Source: Acinetobacter guerrae (GTDB lineage Bacteria; Pseudomonadota; Gammaproteobacteria; Pseudomonadales; Moraxellaceae). Taken from it: 64,000 nt of DNA. The notes below the pieces were generated by a model. That model had not been told where the DNA came from. It ran no database searches and saw only the letters and a program-made list of their open reading frames with translations. Where the stretch lies: contig NZ_LXGN01000056.1 of assembly GCF_009372255.1 (NCBI RefSeq), positions 248,001 through 312,000 on the forward strand. Reading direction: 5' to 3'. Both the position numbers and the translations under genes were made by a program. This document shows, in pieces, positions 25,058-34,864 of this stretch. Position 1 is the first letter of the stretch; each line of letters begins with the position of its first letter.

Positions 25058-26572
25058 TTAAGCAGATTTTGCCTGAGCTTCTGCAACCAGCATATGACCA
25101 GTTTCTTCAAAGTTGCTATGCCATGACAATGCTTCACGTAGGATATGTGGAGTATGACCACCTTTAGCACATGCACGATCGAAGTAGTCATTTAAAGCCC
25201 CTTGATAAAGTGGATGTACACAATTATCAATGATGACACGAGCGCGCTCACGTGGTGCTAATCCACGTAAGTCAGCCAGACCTTGTTCAGTCACTAGGAT
25301 ATCGACATCGTGTTCGCTATGGTCGACATGAGAAACCATTGGGACGATTGAAGAAATATCGCCACCTTTAGCAATTGACTTGGTTACAAAAATGGCTAAA
25401 TGAGCATTACGGGCAAAGTCGCCTGAACCACCAATACCATTCATCATTTTTGTACCGCAAACGTGTGTTGAGTTCACGTTGCCATAGATGTCAAATTCAA
25501 GAGCAGTGTTGATCCCGATAATACCTAAACGGCGTACCAACTCTGGATGATTTGAAATTTCCTGAGGACGTAATACCAGTTTATCTTTATAGGCTTCAAT
25601 ATTACCAAAGACTTTTTCACCACATTTTGCAGAAAGCGTGATTGAGCTACCTGATGCAAATTTCATTTTTCCTGCATCAATTAGTTCGAATGTACAGTCC
25701 TGTAATACTTCTGAATACATGACTAGATCTTCAAAATTAGAATCTTTTAGACCTGTAAGTACGGCATTTGCGATTGAACCAATACCCGCTTGTAATGGAC
25801 CAAGATTTGTAGGCAAACGACCTTCTGCCACTTCTTTTTCAAAGAAAGTGATGAGGTGATTGGCAATACCTTGAGTTTCGTCATCTGGCAATGTCACAGT
25901 GGATGGTGAATCAGCAGTGTCATTAAATACGATACCAACAATTTTTGCTGGATCGATCTGGATTGCTGTTGTACCAATACGTTCATCGACTTTAGTCAGT
26001 GGAATTGGCTGACGCGTAGGACGATAAGTTGGAATATAGATATCGTGTAAACCTTCAAAAGCTTCGCTTAAAGAGGTATTGATTTCTACAATTACTTTTT
26101 CTGCAAAAATTGCAAAGCTAGCAGAGTTGCCTACAGAAGTTGTTGGGATAATGCCGCCATCTTCAGTAATTGCAATCGCTTCAATGACAGCGACATCAGG
26201 ACGTTTTAATTGTAGATTACGCATTTGTTCAACAGTTTCAGACAAATGCTGATCGATAAACATCACTTCGCCATTATTGATGGCACGGCGTAGAGTATTG
26301 TCGACTTGGAAAGGCAAACGACGAGCCAAAACACCTGCTTCGGTTAGTTGTTTGTCTAAATCATTACCTAAACTGGCACCTGTAATTAAGGTGATTTTTA
26401 AAGGATTGATTTTGGCGCGATGAACCAAAGCTTGTGGAACAGCTTTCGCTTCACCTGCACGAGTAAAACCACTCATACCGACTGTCATGCCGTCTTGGAT
26501 AAATTCAGCTGCCTGATCGGCACTGATCACTTTGTCATGGAGGGAGGCTAATCGAATACGATCTAAAGACAT
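25058..26572 (-). CDS. Acetyl-CoA hydrolase/transferase family, succinate CoA-transferase type
   Basis: A 504-residue cytoplasmic enzyme with the size and layout of AarC/ScpC-type succinyl-CoA:acetate CoA-transferases. The N-terminal GMTVGMSGFTRAGEAKAVP binds CoA, the likely catalytic glutamate is Glu288 in MYSEVLQD, and the C-terminal GIGGSGDFARNAHLAIFVT and LAPRERARVIIDNCVHP are family hallmarks. It moves CoA between succinate and acetate (or propionate), which can bypass succinyl-CoA synthetase and detoxify acetate. The annotation as a mere acetyl-CoA hydrolase is possible, but the 500-residue class is usually a transferase. Monocistronic, with poxB (another acetate enzyme) 8 kb away. Confidence 0.87.
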   Translation of the reverse strand: MSLDRIRLASLHDKVISADQAAEFIQDGMTVGMSGFTRAGEAKAVPQALVHRAKINPLKITLITGASLGNDLDKQLTEAGVLARRLPFQVDNTLRRAINNGEVMFIDQHLSETVEQMRNLQLKRPDVAVIEAIAITEDGGIIPTTSVGNSASFAIFAEKVIVEINTSLSEAFEGLHDIYIPTYRPTRQPIPLTKVDERIGTTAIQIDPAKIVGIVFNDTADSPSTVTLPDDETQGIANHLITFFEKEVAEGRLPTNLGPLQAGIGSIANAVLTGLKDSNFEDLVMYSEVLQDCTFELIDAGKMKFASGSSITLSAKCGEKVFGNIEAYKDKLVLRPQEISNHPELVRRLGIIGINTALEFDIYGNVNSTHVCGTKMMNGIGGSGDFARNAHLAIFVTKSIAKGGDISSIVPMVSHVDHSEHDVDILVTEQGLADLRGLAPRERARVIIDNCVHPLYQGALNDYFDRACAKGGHTPHILREALSWHSNFEETGHMLVAEAQAKSA

Positions 26573-26779
26573 GGCTTACTCTCAATCTTGTTTATTACAT
26601 AGGAGGGGATTGTACCTACTCTGCAATAGATATGGAGGCTTGTTAGGCTAAGGTCTAATTTTTATAATAAATGTGGGTATAAATATTATTTATGATTACA
26701 AGTAATTGATTTTTAACAAATAAAAAATGATCATTTAATGGTCTGACTGAATTGTTTGTTGTTTTTTTAGACAAAAGTC

Positions 26780-28237
26780 TTAGAAGCGATCTGACAAGGT
26801 CTGCTTGATTTTATTGAGTGGATTGGCCGGTAATATTTCTTCTTGTAAGTGTTTGGGTAATGGCAAAGAAATAATCGCTTCAAGCCCGCCTTGTGGACGA
26901 TTATGAATCAGTAATTCGCCTTGATGAATATCTACAATTCGTTTGACGATAGCAAGTCCTAAACCACTGCCCTGTACTGTACGTGCGGCGTTGCCACGAA
27001 CAAATGGCTGCATCAACTCTTCGATTTGGTCTTCGGGAATACCTTCACCATGATCTGCAACACTGATTAAAATATATTCATTTTCCACATGCGCACTCAA
27101 TTCAATTGGTTCGGCGCCATAACGTTTCGCATTATTGATCAGATTGGCAATCAGACGTTTTAAAGACAAACTACGTGCAGGAATAATCGGCACGTCCTGC
27201 GCCTGAAAGCGAATATCCAGTGGCTTAAATTGCACGACCAATTCTTGTAACAAGATATTGATATTGGTTTCGCGAAGTTCTTCATCTGAACCATCACGCA
27301 TATAAGAAATAAACTGATTTAAAATGGCGTCCATATCATCGACATCATAAATTAAACCTTCACGGAAAAATTCATCGGGCAGCATTTCGGCTGTTAAGCG
27401 AATTCGGGTCAATGGCGTTCTTAAATCATGCGATATACCAGCCAACATAATACGGCGATCACGTTCAGTTTGCTCAAGGGTATAAATCATATGATTAAAA
27501 GCCTGATTCACTTGGCGAATTTCTTGTGGGCCATGATTCGTTTCAAGATATGGAGCTTTACCTGTTTTACTATATTCATTGGCGGCATTCTGTAAACGGC
27601 GTAATGGGCGGTTTAATTGTCGAACGAGCGTTAAAATAATAATACTGGCAATGATAGGTACGCCAAGCAACCAACCGAAAATTAACTCAGGACTATAATT
27701 CGCATAGGTTTTAAGCGGCTCACGAACCCAATTTCCATTCATTTCTGGTGTTTGAATCCAGATGCGTGGACTAGGTTTAAATTGAAAATAGACTGTTACG
27801 TCTTTGACATTGAGTTCTTTGGCAAGCTTATCTTCGACATTATTGGTAAAGAAATCCGCGATCACTTTGTTGCGAACATTGGGATACTCTTTGGGATCGG
27901 TAATGTATTCGATCCCAATCCGATTTTTCAGCCATGTATCTATATCAACTTCATTATTGCGATGAAAAATACGAATGTCAGGATTGTTGACTAACTCTAA
28001 TTCAACTGCTAAGTAGCGTGCATGTTGTTGAATTTCAGGCAAATAAAGAGTGCGCCAGAAAAACCAAAGTGACATCACTAAACTAAAAATAACCACGAAA
28101 CCCACCAGCACTGCTGTACGCATGGCAGCAGAGCGTGGTTTTATTTTGTCAAGAAATCGTTCCCAGCGCGTACGTTTACGCTCTGAGTAGGCTACAAAAT
28201 CAGTATAGTCCTGTGGACTGACTGGGTCTGGCTTCAA
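26780..28237 (-). CDS. envZ: Sensor histidine kinase EnvZ
   Basis: A 485-residue inner-membrane kinase. TM1 is at about 43-63 and TM2 at about 190-205, with a periplasmic sensor of about 125 residues between them. HAMP comes next (RQLNRPLRRLQNAANEYSK), then the dimerisation domain AGISHDLRTPLTR with phospho-accepting His270. The ATPase has NLINNAKRYG (N box), ADHGEGIPEDQ (G1) and GSGLGLAIVKRIVD (G2). It phosphorylates OmpR, encoded 26 bases upstream in the same operon. The pair controls osmotic and envelope functions in relatives. Confidence 0.92.
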   Translation of the reverse strand: MKPDPVSPQDYTDFVAYSERKRTRWERFLDKIKPRSAAMRTAVLVGFVVIFSLVMSLWFFWRTLYLPEIQQHARYLAVELELVNNPDIRIFHRNNEVDIDTWLKNRIGIEYITDPKEYPNVRNKVIADFFTNNVEDKLAKELNVKDVTVYFQFKPSPRIWIQTPEMNGNWVREPLKTYANYSPELIFGWLLGVPIIASIIILTLVRQLNRPLRRLQNAANEYSKTGKAPYLETNHGPQEIRQVNQAFNHMIYTLEQTERDRRIMLAGISHDLRTPLTRIRLTAEMLPDEFFREGLIYDVDDMDAILNQFISYMRDGSDEELRETNINILLQELVVQFKPLDIRFQAQDVPIIPARSLSLKRLIANLINNAKRYGAEPIELSAHVENEYILISVADHGEGIPEDQIEELMQPFVRGNAARTVQGSGLGLAIVKRIVDIHQGELLIHNRPQGGLEAIISLPLPKHLQEEILPANPLNKIKQTLSDRF

Positions 28238-28263
28238 TGCATTATCCTAAAGCAGTGGGTAAG

Positions 28264-29028
28264 TTATTCAGCACCATCTGGTACAAATACATAGCCTACG
28301 CCCCAAACGGTTTGAATATAACGTGCACGTGCAGGGTTTTCTTCAATGAGGCGACGTAAACGTGATACTTGAACATCGATTGAACGTTCCATTGCCCCCC
28401 ATTCACGACCGCGTGCCAGATTCATCAGCTTATCGCGTGTGAGTGGTTCACGTGGATGTTGTACCAATGCTTTAAGAACAGCAAACTCACCAGTGGTTAA
28501 AGTCACGACTTGACCTTCACGGGTCAGGGTACGAGTAGATAAATCCAGTGACCAAGGACCGAAGCTGACCACTTCCATTTGTTGGCTTGGCGCACCTGGA
28601 ACTTCACGCACTTGACGACGTAACACTGCACGAATACGTGCTAATAACTCATTTGGATTAAATGGTTTTGGCAGATAATCATCAGCCCCCGCTTCCAGAC
28701 CTGCAATACGATCTGAATCACTGCCTCGAGCGGTGAGCATAATAATTGGAGTATCAATATTAGACTGGCGTAAACGGCGACAAATACTTAAGCCATCTTC
28801 AACAGGTAGCATGAAATCCAGAACAATCAAGGAAAATAATTCGCGTTGCAACAAGCGATCCATTTGGGTCGCATCGTGCGCAGTTTTAACGACAAAACCT
28901 TTATCTTCAAGGAACCGTTGTAAAAGGGTGCGTAAACGCACATCATCATCGACCACCAAAATGCGCTCGACACGGTCGGTTTCGTTTTGTACAGCTTCAT
29001 TATTTTCAGCAGGTACAACTAAACTCAT
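28264..29028 (-). CDS. ompR: Response regulator OmpR
   Basis: A 254-residue OmpR/PhoB-type regulator. The receiver domain (about 22-140) has the acidic pocket DDD (27-29), phospho-accepting Asp71 in VLDFMLP and Lys in LPKPF. The winged-helix domain (155-250) ends with SRLRRLIEENPARARYIQTVWGVGYVF in spirit of the family; the recognition-helix stretch MERSIDVQVSRLRR is clear. It is about 15 residues longer at the N-terminus than the E. coli protein. It is the first gene of the ompR-envZ operon; a perfect 19-base palindrome lies 63-81 bases upstream. Confidence 0.94.
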   Translation of the reverse strand: MSLVVPAENNEAVQNETDRVERILVVDDDVRLRTLLQRFLEDKGFVVKTAHDATQMDRLLQRELFSLIVLDFMLPVEDGLSICRRLRQSNIDTPIIMLTARGSDSDRIAGLEAGADDYLPKPFNPNELLARIRAVLRRQVREVPGAPSQQMEVVSFGPWSLDLSTRTLTREGQVVTLTTGEFAVLKALVQHPREPLTRDKLMNLARGREWGAMERSIDVQVSRLRRLIEENPARARYIQTVWGVGYVFVPDGAE

Positions 29029-29607
29029 GATGTACTCCCTTAATTTAAGTCAATATTTATAGCTTATTGGATCATTGCAGTATAATGCGGATAGTCTTAT
29101 TAAGACTATGTATCAATTTGCTCAAAATTACAATTTTCCGCGTGATTTGAAACCAAAAAACAACATGTTAAAGCGATTTTGCTGCCGTAGATTTTGCAGT
29201 TTTTTATGAATTTGATTTTATCATGTTATATGTGTCATTTTTTTGTTTAAATCTTTGTTTTTTTAATTAAATTTACTTGTGTGGAGTTTAATCTTCTTAT
29301 TTTCAATCTTAGATTATACTCATGGGCTGATATCTAAATGTGAGTTTATAGAAATTAGAAGACTTTATTTCTACCGAAACTGGATTGGCAGAAGCGCTGA
29401 ATTCTGGATTTGATGAAGCGGGTTTTGGGAAAATATGACTTTTTTAGGGAAAAGATTGAGCTAGGTCAAATAAAAATGCCTAAAAATTGAAAAAAATGCA
29501 GGTTTGATTCAAAATTTCGTTTTTAATACGCAAAACAATTGTGGATTTTATAGACTCGGTCTTTATAATCAGTGCTTTGAAACTTTAGCCTTGTGGAATC
29601 AGATACG
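29029..29607. other. Divergent ompR/tex intergenic region
   Basis: 579 bases without a convincing gene. It contains the 19-base palindrome at 29091-29109, long T-rich and A-rich runs, and a perfect TATAAT at 29564-29569 about 40 bases before tex. The nearest -35 candidate for that box is TTGTGG at 29539 with a suboptimal 19-base spacer. The rest shows nothing recognisable. Confidence 0.5.
29091..29109. promoter_or_regulatory. Perfect 19-base palindrome upstream of ompR
   Basis: ATAGTCTTA-t-TAAGACTAT, a 9-base perfect inverted repeat around one base. It lies just upstream of a minus-strand TATACT (29079-29084) that may be the ompR -10. It could be an operator, for example for autoregulation; this is inference. 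Confidence 0.5.
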
Positions 29608-31962
29608 ATGACTGACTTAGTTCAGCAGTTGGCAAGCGAACTTGCCGTACGTCCAAACCAAGTAGAAGCTGCCATTCGTTTAATTGATGAAGGCGCCAGT
29701 GTTCCATTTATCGCACGTTACCGTAAAGAAGTAACGCAGGGCTTGGATGATACGCAACTGCGTCAGTTGGATACTCGTTTGGCTTATTTGCGTGATTTGT
29801 ACGAACGCCGTGAAAAAGTTATTGAGTCTTTAAAAGAACAAGATAAATTATCAGATGATTTATTGGCCCGTGTTAATGCGGCTGAAACCAAAAATGCGTT
29901 AGAAGAAATCTATGCGCCGTATCGTCCAAAACGAACCAGTAAATCGTTTAAGGCCAAAGAAGCAGGTCTTGGACCAGCCGCAGAAAAAATTCTAAACGAA
30001 AATATTGAACTTGCGGATGCATTGACAGGCTTTAGCCATGAAGACTATCCAGATTTAGAAAGCCAACTGGATGCTGTACAGCATATTATTATTGACGAAT
30101 GGGCACAAAATATTGCGCTAACGACTGAGCTCAAAGCACTTTTTGCCAAAACTGCTATTTTAAAAAGCACTGTTGCTTCTGACGAGAAAAAAGAAGTAGG
30201 TAAAAAATTCCGTGACTACTTTGAGTTTTCTGAAAATCTAAATAAAGTCCCTTCGCACCGTTTGTTGGCTATGTTACGTGGTCGTCAAGAAAATGTATTG
30301 GGTTTAAAAGTTGATGGTGAAGATGATGCGCCATTGGCACGAATTGAAACAGAATACAATCTCGATCAAGTTCAACCGCAAGCACGTCAGGATTTCCTCA
30401 AGCAAACGGCAAAATTATTTTGGTTAGGTAAACTTCGTCCGCAAATTGAACATTCATTATTGACCGAAAAGCGTTTAAATGCTGAAGCAGAAGCGATGGA
30501 TGTTTTTGCTGAAAACTTGCGTCATTTATTATTGTCTGCACCAGCGGGTGGGCGTACCACTTTAGGTGTAGATCCTGGAATTCGTACTGGGGTAAAACTT
30601 GCGGTCGTAAGCGATGCAGGCGATGTCTTGGCACACAGCACTATTTATCCATTTGCACCAAAAGAAGATAAAGAAGGCTCAATGACTGAGTTGGCACGTT
30701 TGTGTCGTGAATACAACGTCGACTTGATTGCGATTGGGAATGGTACTGCTAGCCGTGAAACAGAGGCCGTTGTTGCAGAAATGATGGCTGCAAATCCTGA
30801 TCTAAAACTTACACGAGTTTCAGTCAGCGAGGCGGGTGCTTCAGTTTATTCAGCGAGTGAGCTAGCTGCGGCTGAACTTCCTGAGCTGGATGTATCAATC
30901 CGTGGTGCAGTTTCGATTGCCCGCCGTTTGCAGGATCCTTTGGCTGAACTGGTTAAGATCGATCCAAAATCGATTGGTGTGGGTCAATATCAGCATGATG
31001 TGAACCAGACAGGTTTGGCTAAAACGCTAGATGCCGTGGTTGAGGACTGTGTAAACGCGGTTGGTGTGGATGTAAATACTGCTTCTTCAGCTATTTTGGG
31101 ATATATCGCAGGCTTAAATAAAGCGATTGCTCAACAGATTGTAGAATATCGTAAAGAAAACGGTCGTTTTGAAAATCGTCAGGCTTTGAAAAAAGTACCA
31201 CGTTTGGGTGAACGCACTTTTGAACAGGCGGCAGGTTTCTTGCGTATTCAAGATGGTTCAGAGCCATTAGATGCATCTGCGGTGCATCCAGAAAGTTATG
31301 GTTTGGTCGAAAAAATTGTCGAAGCTAAAGCGACGACAGTAAAAGATATGATTGGCAATACTGAAATTATTCGTCAGGTAAAAGCCGATGAATTTGTAGA
31401 CGAAACATTTGGTTTACCGACTGTTCAAGATGTCTTGGCTGAGCTTGAAAAACCGGGTCGTGATCCGCGTCCAGAGTTTCGTACAGCTAAATTCCGTGAA
31501 GACATTACCGAAGTTGCGCAGTTGACCGAAGGTATGCAGCTTGAAGGGGTGGTGACGAACGTGACCAACTTTGGCGCATTTGTCGACGTTGGCGTACATC
31601 AGGATGGCTTAGTGCATATCTCTGAGCTAGCAAATGAGTTTGTGTCAGATCCGCATAAAGTCGTAAAACCGGGTCAAATCGTACAAGTTCGTGTACTTAC
31701 AGTCGATGCTGAACGTAATCGTGTGAATTTAAGTATGCGTCCTGAGGGTTCTCAGGCGCCTGCAAAATCACAGCGTCCACCACGTCGTGATCAACAAGAG
31801 CAACGTGAAGAACGTAAACCTCAGGGCAAACGTCCGCAAGCGGCTCGTCAGAATGATCAATCGAAAAAACCACAACGTCCTAAACAGGATAAACCACAAG
31901 AAAATAAAATCGGTGGTTTTGGTGCATTGTTGTTACAGGCAGGGATTAAAGGATCGAAGTAA
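29608..31962 (+). CDS. tex: Tex, S1-domain transcription accessory protein
   Basis: From the ATG at 29608 the protein is 784 residues; an in-frame GTG at 29593 would add five. It begins MTDLVQQLASELAVRPNQVE. Hallmarks in order are VPFIARYRKEVTQGLDD, the YqgF/RNase-H-like fold (TLGVDPGIRTGVKLAVV, about 322-338), helix-hairpin-helix repeats (ILGYIAGLNKAIAQQIVEYR and KVPRLGERTFEQAAGFLRI), and an S1 RNA-binding domain (about 645-715, GVVTNVTNFGAFVDVGVHQ). A basic Q/R/P/K-rich tail follows. Tex acts on transcription and RNA in the cytoplasm and is essential or fitness-related in several pathogens. Monocistronic with its own terminator. Confidence 0.95.
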   Translation: MTDLVQQLASELAVRPNQVEAAIRLIDEGASVPFIARYRKEVTQGLDDTQLRQLDTRLAYLRDLYERREKVIESLKEQDKLSDDLLARVNAAETKNALEEIYAPYRPKRTSKSFKAKEAGLGPAAEKILNENIELADALTGFSHEDYPDLESQLDAVQHIIIDEWAQNIALTTELKALFAKTAILKSTVASDEKKEVGKKFRDYFEFSENLNKVPSHRLLAMLRGRQENVLGLKVDGEDDAPLARIETEYNLDQVQPQARQDFLKQTAKLFWLGKLRPQIEHSLLTEKRLNAEAEAMDVFAENLRHLLLSAPAGGRTTLGVDPGIRTGVKLAVVSDAGDVLAHSTIYPFAPKEDKEGSMTELARLCREYNVDLIAIGNGTASRETEAVVAEMMAANPDLKLTRVSVSEAGASVYSASELAAAELPELDVSIRGAVSIARRLQDPLAELVKIDPKSIGVGQYQHDVNQTGLAKTLDAVVEDCVNAVGVDVNTASSAILGYIAGLNKAIAQQIVEYRKENGRFENRQALKKVPRLGERTFEQAAGFLRIQDGSEPLDASAVHPESYGLVEKIVEAKATTVKDMIGNTEIIRQVKADEFVDETFGLPTVQDVLAELEKPGRDPRPEFRTAKFREDITEVAQLTEGMQLEGVVTNVTNFGAFVDVGVHQDGLVHISELANEFVSDPHKVVKPGQIVQVRVLTVDAERNRVNLSMRPEGSQAPAKSQRPPRRDQQEQREERKPQGKRPQAARQNDQSKKPQRPKQDKPQENKIGGFGALLLQAGIKGSK

Positions 31963-31983
31963 TCTTTTAATTTAGTCACCATA

Positions 31984-32020
31984 AAAAAACCGCCAGTTTG
32001 ATTCAAACTGGCGGTTTTTT
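31984..32020. terminator. Bidirectional terminator between tex and acr1
   Basis: An 11-base perfect stem, CCGCCAGTTTG/CAAACTGGCGG, has a 3-base loop and is flanked by A and T runs. It separates two convergent genes. Confidence 0.92.
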
Positions 32021-32041
32021 ATTTTAGCAATATATTCGAAC

Positions 32042-32932
32042 TTACCAATGCTCTCCTGGGAAAATTCGAGCATATGCTTTTTGCATCCAGTTTAGTTTTT
32101 CTTGTTTTTGTCCAATTGCAGCATCGGAACTTGGGAACAAATTAAAGCCAATGGACATTAATAAATTATTGACCTCAGGGACTAGCGAATACGTGACCGA
32201 AGCTAAACGACCTAAATTTGTCGCGATACGTTTAGGGCGTTTTACTACAGCATAGGCAATGAGATCTGCGGCTTGTTCGGGTGAAAGCGTTGGAACATAG
32301 TTATAAATTTTGGTTGGTGCAATCATTGGTGTGCGAACCAAAGGCATGTAGATCGAGGTAATCGAAATTTTATGTGAATGTACTTCGGCCGATAAACAAC
32401 GGCTAAATGCATCTAGTGCTGCTTTAGACGCGACATAAGCAGAAAAACGCGTTGCATTGGCGAGGACACCAATCGAGCTAATATTGATAATTTGACCGCC
32501 TTTACGATTGATCATATGCGGAAGAATATTTAACACTAGACGTACAGCACCAAAATAATTGAGTTGCATGGTACGTTCAAAATCGTGGAAACGATCGATT
32601 GACTCATGTACAGCACGACGAATAGAGCGTCCAGCATTATTAATTAGAATATCGATATGTTCGACCTTCTGCATAATCTCTTTGGCGACGCGATCAATCG
32701 CTTCCATGTCACTTAAATCGCACGGAAAGATTGAAGCCTTTCCACCTGCTTTTACTATCTCGGTTTGTACTTGTTCAAGTGTTTCTTGAGTACGTGCCAC
32801 TAATAAGACATGAGCGCCTGCTGATGCCATTTTTTTTGCGACTGTCAAACCAATACCACTAGATGCGCCAGTAATCAGAATGACTTTATTTTGGACTTTC
32901 TCTAGAAAAAGAGTTTCAAGTTTTTTATTCAC
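32042..32932 (-). CDS. acr1: Acr1-type fatty acyl-CoA reductase (SDR family)
   Basis: The protein from the GTG at 32932 is 296 residues and starts VNKKLETLFLEKVQ, matching the start of A. baylyi Acr1 as I remember it. An AGGG ribosome binding site lies about eight bases upstream. An ATG at 33016 would add 28 residues without family support. The NADPH-binding LITGASSGIG and catalytic YVASKAALDAFSR motifs are present, and the C-terminus NLFPSSDAAIGQKQEKLN, ARIFPGEHW is distinctive for Acr1. The enzyme reduces fatty acyl-CoA to the fatty aldehyde used in wax ester storage. It is a hallmark gene of Acinetobacter. Monocistronic. Confidence 0.9.
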   Translation of the reverse strand: MNKKLETLFLEKVQNKVILITGASSGIGLTVAKKMASAGAHVLLVARTQETLEQVQTEIVKAGGKASIFPCDLSDMEAIDRVAKEIMQKVEHIDILINNAGRSIRRAVHESIDRFHDFERTMQLNYFGAVRLVLNILPHMINRKGGQIINISSIGVLANATRFSAYVASKAALDAFSRCLSAEVHSHKISITSIYMPLVRTPMIAPTKIYNYVPTLSPEQAADLIAYAVVKRPKRIATNLGRLASVTYSLVPEVNNLLMSIGFNLFPSSDAAIGQKQEKLNWMQKAYARIFPGEHW

Positions 32933-33162
32933 GCGTTTTTCCCTGAGCTCGAAGATTAATCCGAAAGCTTTACTTGTTTTTTTACCGTCTTGAGTTTTGG
33001 CGAACATCTTATTCAACCAAAGTCTAGTTCATTATTATTGGATTTAATTTTTAAAATGTCTATATTTAAGTATATGAATTTACAAATGTTTTTAGAGTAA
33101 TTGCTCTAATTTTATTCTCTGGTTACTAGACTTTTAACATAAAAATATCAAGATTCAAAATA

Positions 33163-33187
33163 AAAAAGTCCACCAGTGGGCGGACTT
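33163..33187 (-). terminator. Terminator after metY
   Basis: On the minus strand AAGTCC-gcccactggt-GGACTT is followed by TTTTTATTTT. Confidence 0.65.
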
Positions 33188-33209
33188 AAGCACAACTGAT
33201 TATATTTTG

Positions 33210-34493
33210 TTAAACGGTGGCTAAGGCTTGTTCCAGATCAGCAATTAAATCATCAATATGTTCAATCCCAACAGATAACCGAACCATATCTTCGCTAACA
33301 CCTGCTGCTCTAAGTTCTTCTGCATTTAATTGGCGATGTGTTGTAGTCGCAGGATGGCAGGCCAGACTTTTTGCATCGCCAATATTGACCAAACGCGTGA
33401 ACAGTTGCAGTGCATCAATAAAGCGGGTTCCACCTTCGCGGCCATCTTGTACCCCAAATGAAAGAATCGCAGAGGGTTTACCTTTCACGTATTTTTGTGC
33501 AAGTGCATGCTGTGGATGATCTTTTAAGCCTGCGTAATTGACCCATTTAACTTTAGGGTGTTGCTTTAAATATTCAGCCACTTTAAGTGCATTTTCAGTA
33601 TGACGTTCCATACGTAAAGATAAGGTTTCTAGCCCTTGTAAAATAAGGAATACACTCAGTGGGCTAATTGCTGCGCCAGTATTGCGTAATGGCACAACAC
33701 GGGCACGACCAATATAGGCGGCTGCACCCAAAGCTTCGACATAATTGACACCGTGATAGCTTGGATCGGGTGTATTTAAAACTTTAAAACGCTCAGGATA
33801 CTGTCCCCACGGGAACTTGCCGCTATCTACGACTACACCGCCGATACTGTTGCCGTGACCACCAATATACTTGGTAAGCGAATGCACAATAATATCTGCG
33901 CCAAAGTCGAATGATTTTTGAAGCACAGGCGTGGCGACAGTATTATCGACAATGACAGGAACACCGTATTCATGCGCGATTTTAGAAATGGCTTCCAGAT
34001 CAATAATATTACCCAGTGGATTTCCAATCGATTCAACAAATACGAGTTTGGTTTTATCATCGATTAAGCGACGAAGGCTCTCGGGCTGTTGGTAATCAAA
34101 AAAACGTACCTCAATGCCCTGTTTAGGAAGGGTATGTGCAAACAGGTTATAAGTTCCGCCATAAAGCGTAGAAACCGAAGCAATATTGTCTCCAGCCTCA
34201 GCAATAGTTTGAATGGCGTAGGTAATTGCAGCCATACCTGAAGCTAAAGCCAATGCGCCTATGCCGCCCTCGAGTGCGGCAATACGTTGTTCTAATACCG
34301 CTGTGGTTGGATTCATAATACGGGTGTAAATATTCCCCTGAACTTTTAAATCAAATAAATCTGCCCCATGTTGTGTATTATCAAAGGCATAAGAAGTGGT
34401 TTGATAAATTGGGACAGCGACAGCTTTGGTTGTCGGTTCTGGTGAATATCCTGCATGTATCGCAAGCGTTTCATCTTTATAAGTCTGTGTCAT
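33210..34493 (-). CDS. metY: O-acetylhomoserine sulfhydrylase (PLP-dependent)
   Basis: The protein from the ATG at 34493 is 427 residues (MTQTYKDETLAIHAGYSPEP), the usual MetY length; an upstream in-frame start at 34526 is unlikely. The Cys/Met-metabolism PLP fold is evident: GNIYTRIMNPTTAVLEQRIA, ASGMAAITYAI, the Asp-containing PVIVDNTVATPVLQ and the PLP lysine in VHSLTKYIGGHGNSIGG. The family makes homocysteine from O-acetylhomoserine and sulfide. The long insert KFPWGQYPERFKVLNTPDPSYHG region is typical of MetY and not of MetB/MetC. It diverges from poxB. No SAM riboswitch was seen upstream. Confidence 0.93.
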   Translation of the reverse strand: MTQTYKDETLAIHAGYSPEPTTKAVAVPIYQTTSYAFDNTQHGADLFDLKVQGNIYTRIMNPTTAVLEQRIAALEGGIGALALASGMAAITYAIQTIAEAGDNIASVSTLYGGTYNLFAHTLPKQGIEVRFFDYQQPESLRRLIDDKTKLVFVESIGNPLGNIIDLEAISKIAHEYGVPVIVDNTVATPVLQKSFDFGADIIVHSLTKYIGGHGNSIGGVVVDSGKFPWGQYPERFKVLNTPDPSYHGVNYVEALGAAAYIGRARVVPLRNTGAAISPLSVFLILQGLETLSLRMERHTENALKVAEYLKQHPKVKWVNYAGLKDHPQHALAQKYVKGKPSAILSFGVQDGREGGTRFIDALQLFTRLVNIGDAKSLACHPATTTHRQLNAEELRAAGVSEDMVRLSVGIEHIDDLIADLEQALATV

Positions 34494-34864
34494 TATAATA
34501 TCCATCAAAGCGTAAATTTTAAGCAAGATCCTGTTTTAGCATATTTCATATATTCAATTTATATATTTTTTGGAAACTTTTAGCTTTTTTATGAATAATA
34601 TCTTTGCACATTATATGTTGGTTTTTATCTCAAAAATAAAATGAATTCTCTCCATAGCACAAAATAATAAAGAATATTCAGAAAGTTTCATGAGGTTTCA
34701 ATTAAAGCCAAAATACAACAATATTGAGTCGTGAAATTTTAAGATTCAGCTTACATGATGTTTATATAACGCCACAAAAACCTACTGGCGATTATGGGCT
34801 TGCAAGACCAGTATAAAAACAAAAGAGACATTATTCTTGATAAAAAAACTGGAGAAGTCACGTA
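34494..34864. other. metY/poxB divergent intergenic region
   Basis: 371 AT-rich bases. TTTATATAAC at about 34761-34770 is a possible -10 for poxB with a weak TTAAGA-like -35 about 17 bases earlier. A GGAGAAG ribosome binding site stands before the poxB ATG. No riboswitch-like structure was recognised. Confidence 0.4.

Noticed and set aside
34494..34864. SAM riboswitch upstream of metY
   Set aside because: No conserved SAM-I or SAM-II core could be read on the minus strand; only AT-rich sequence.
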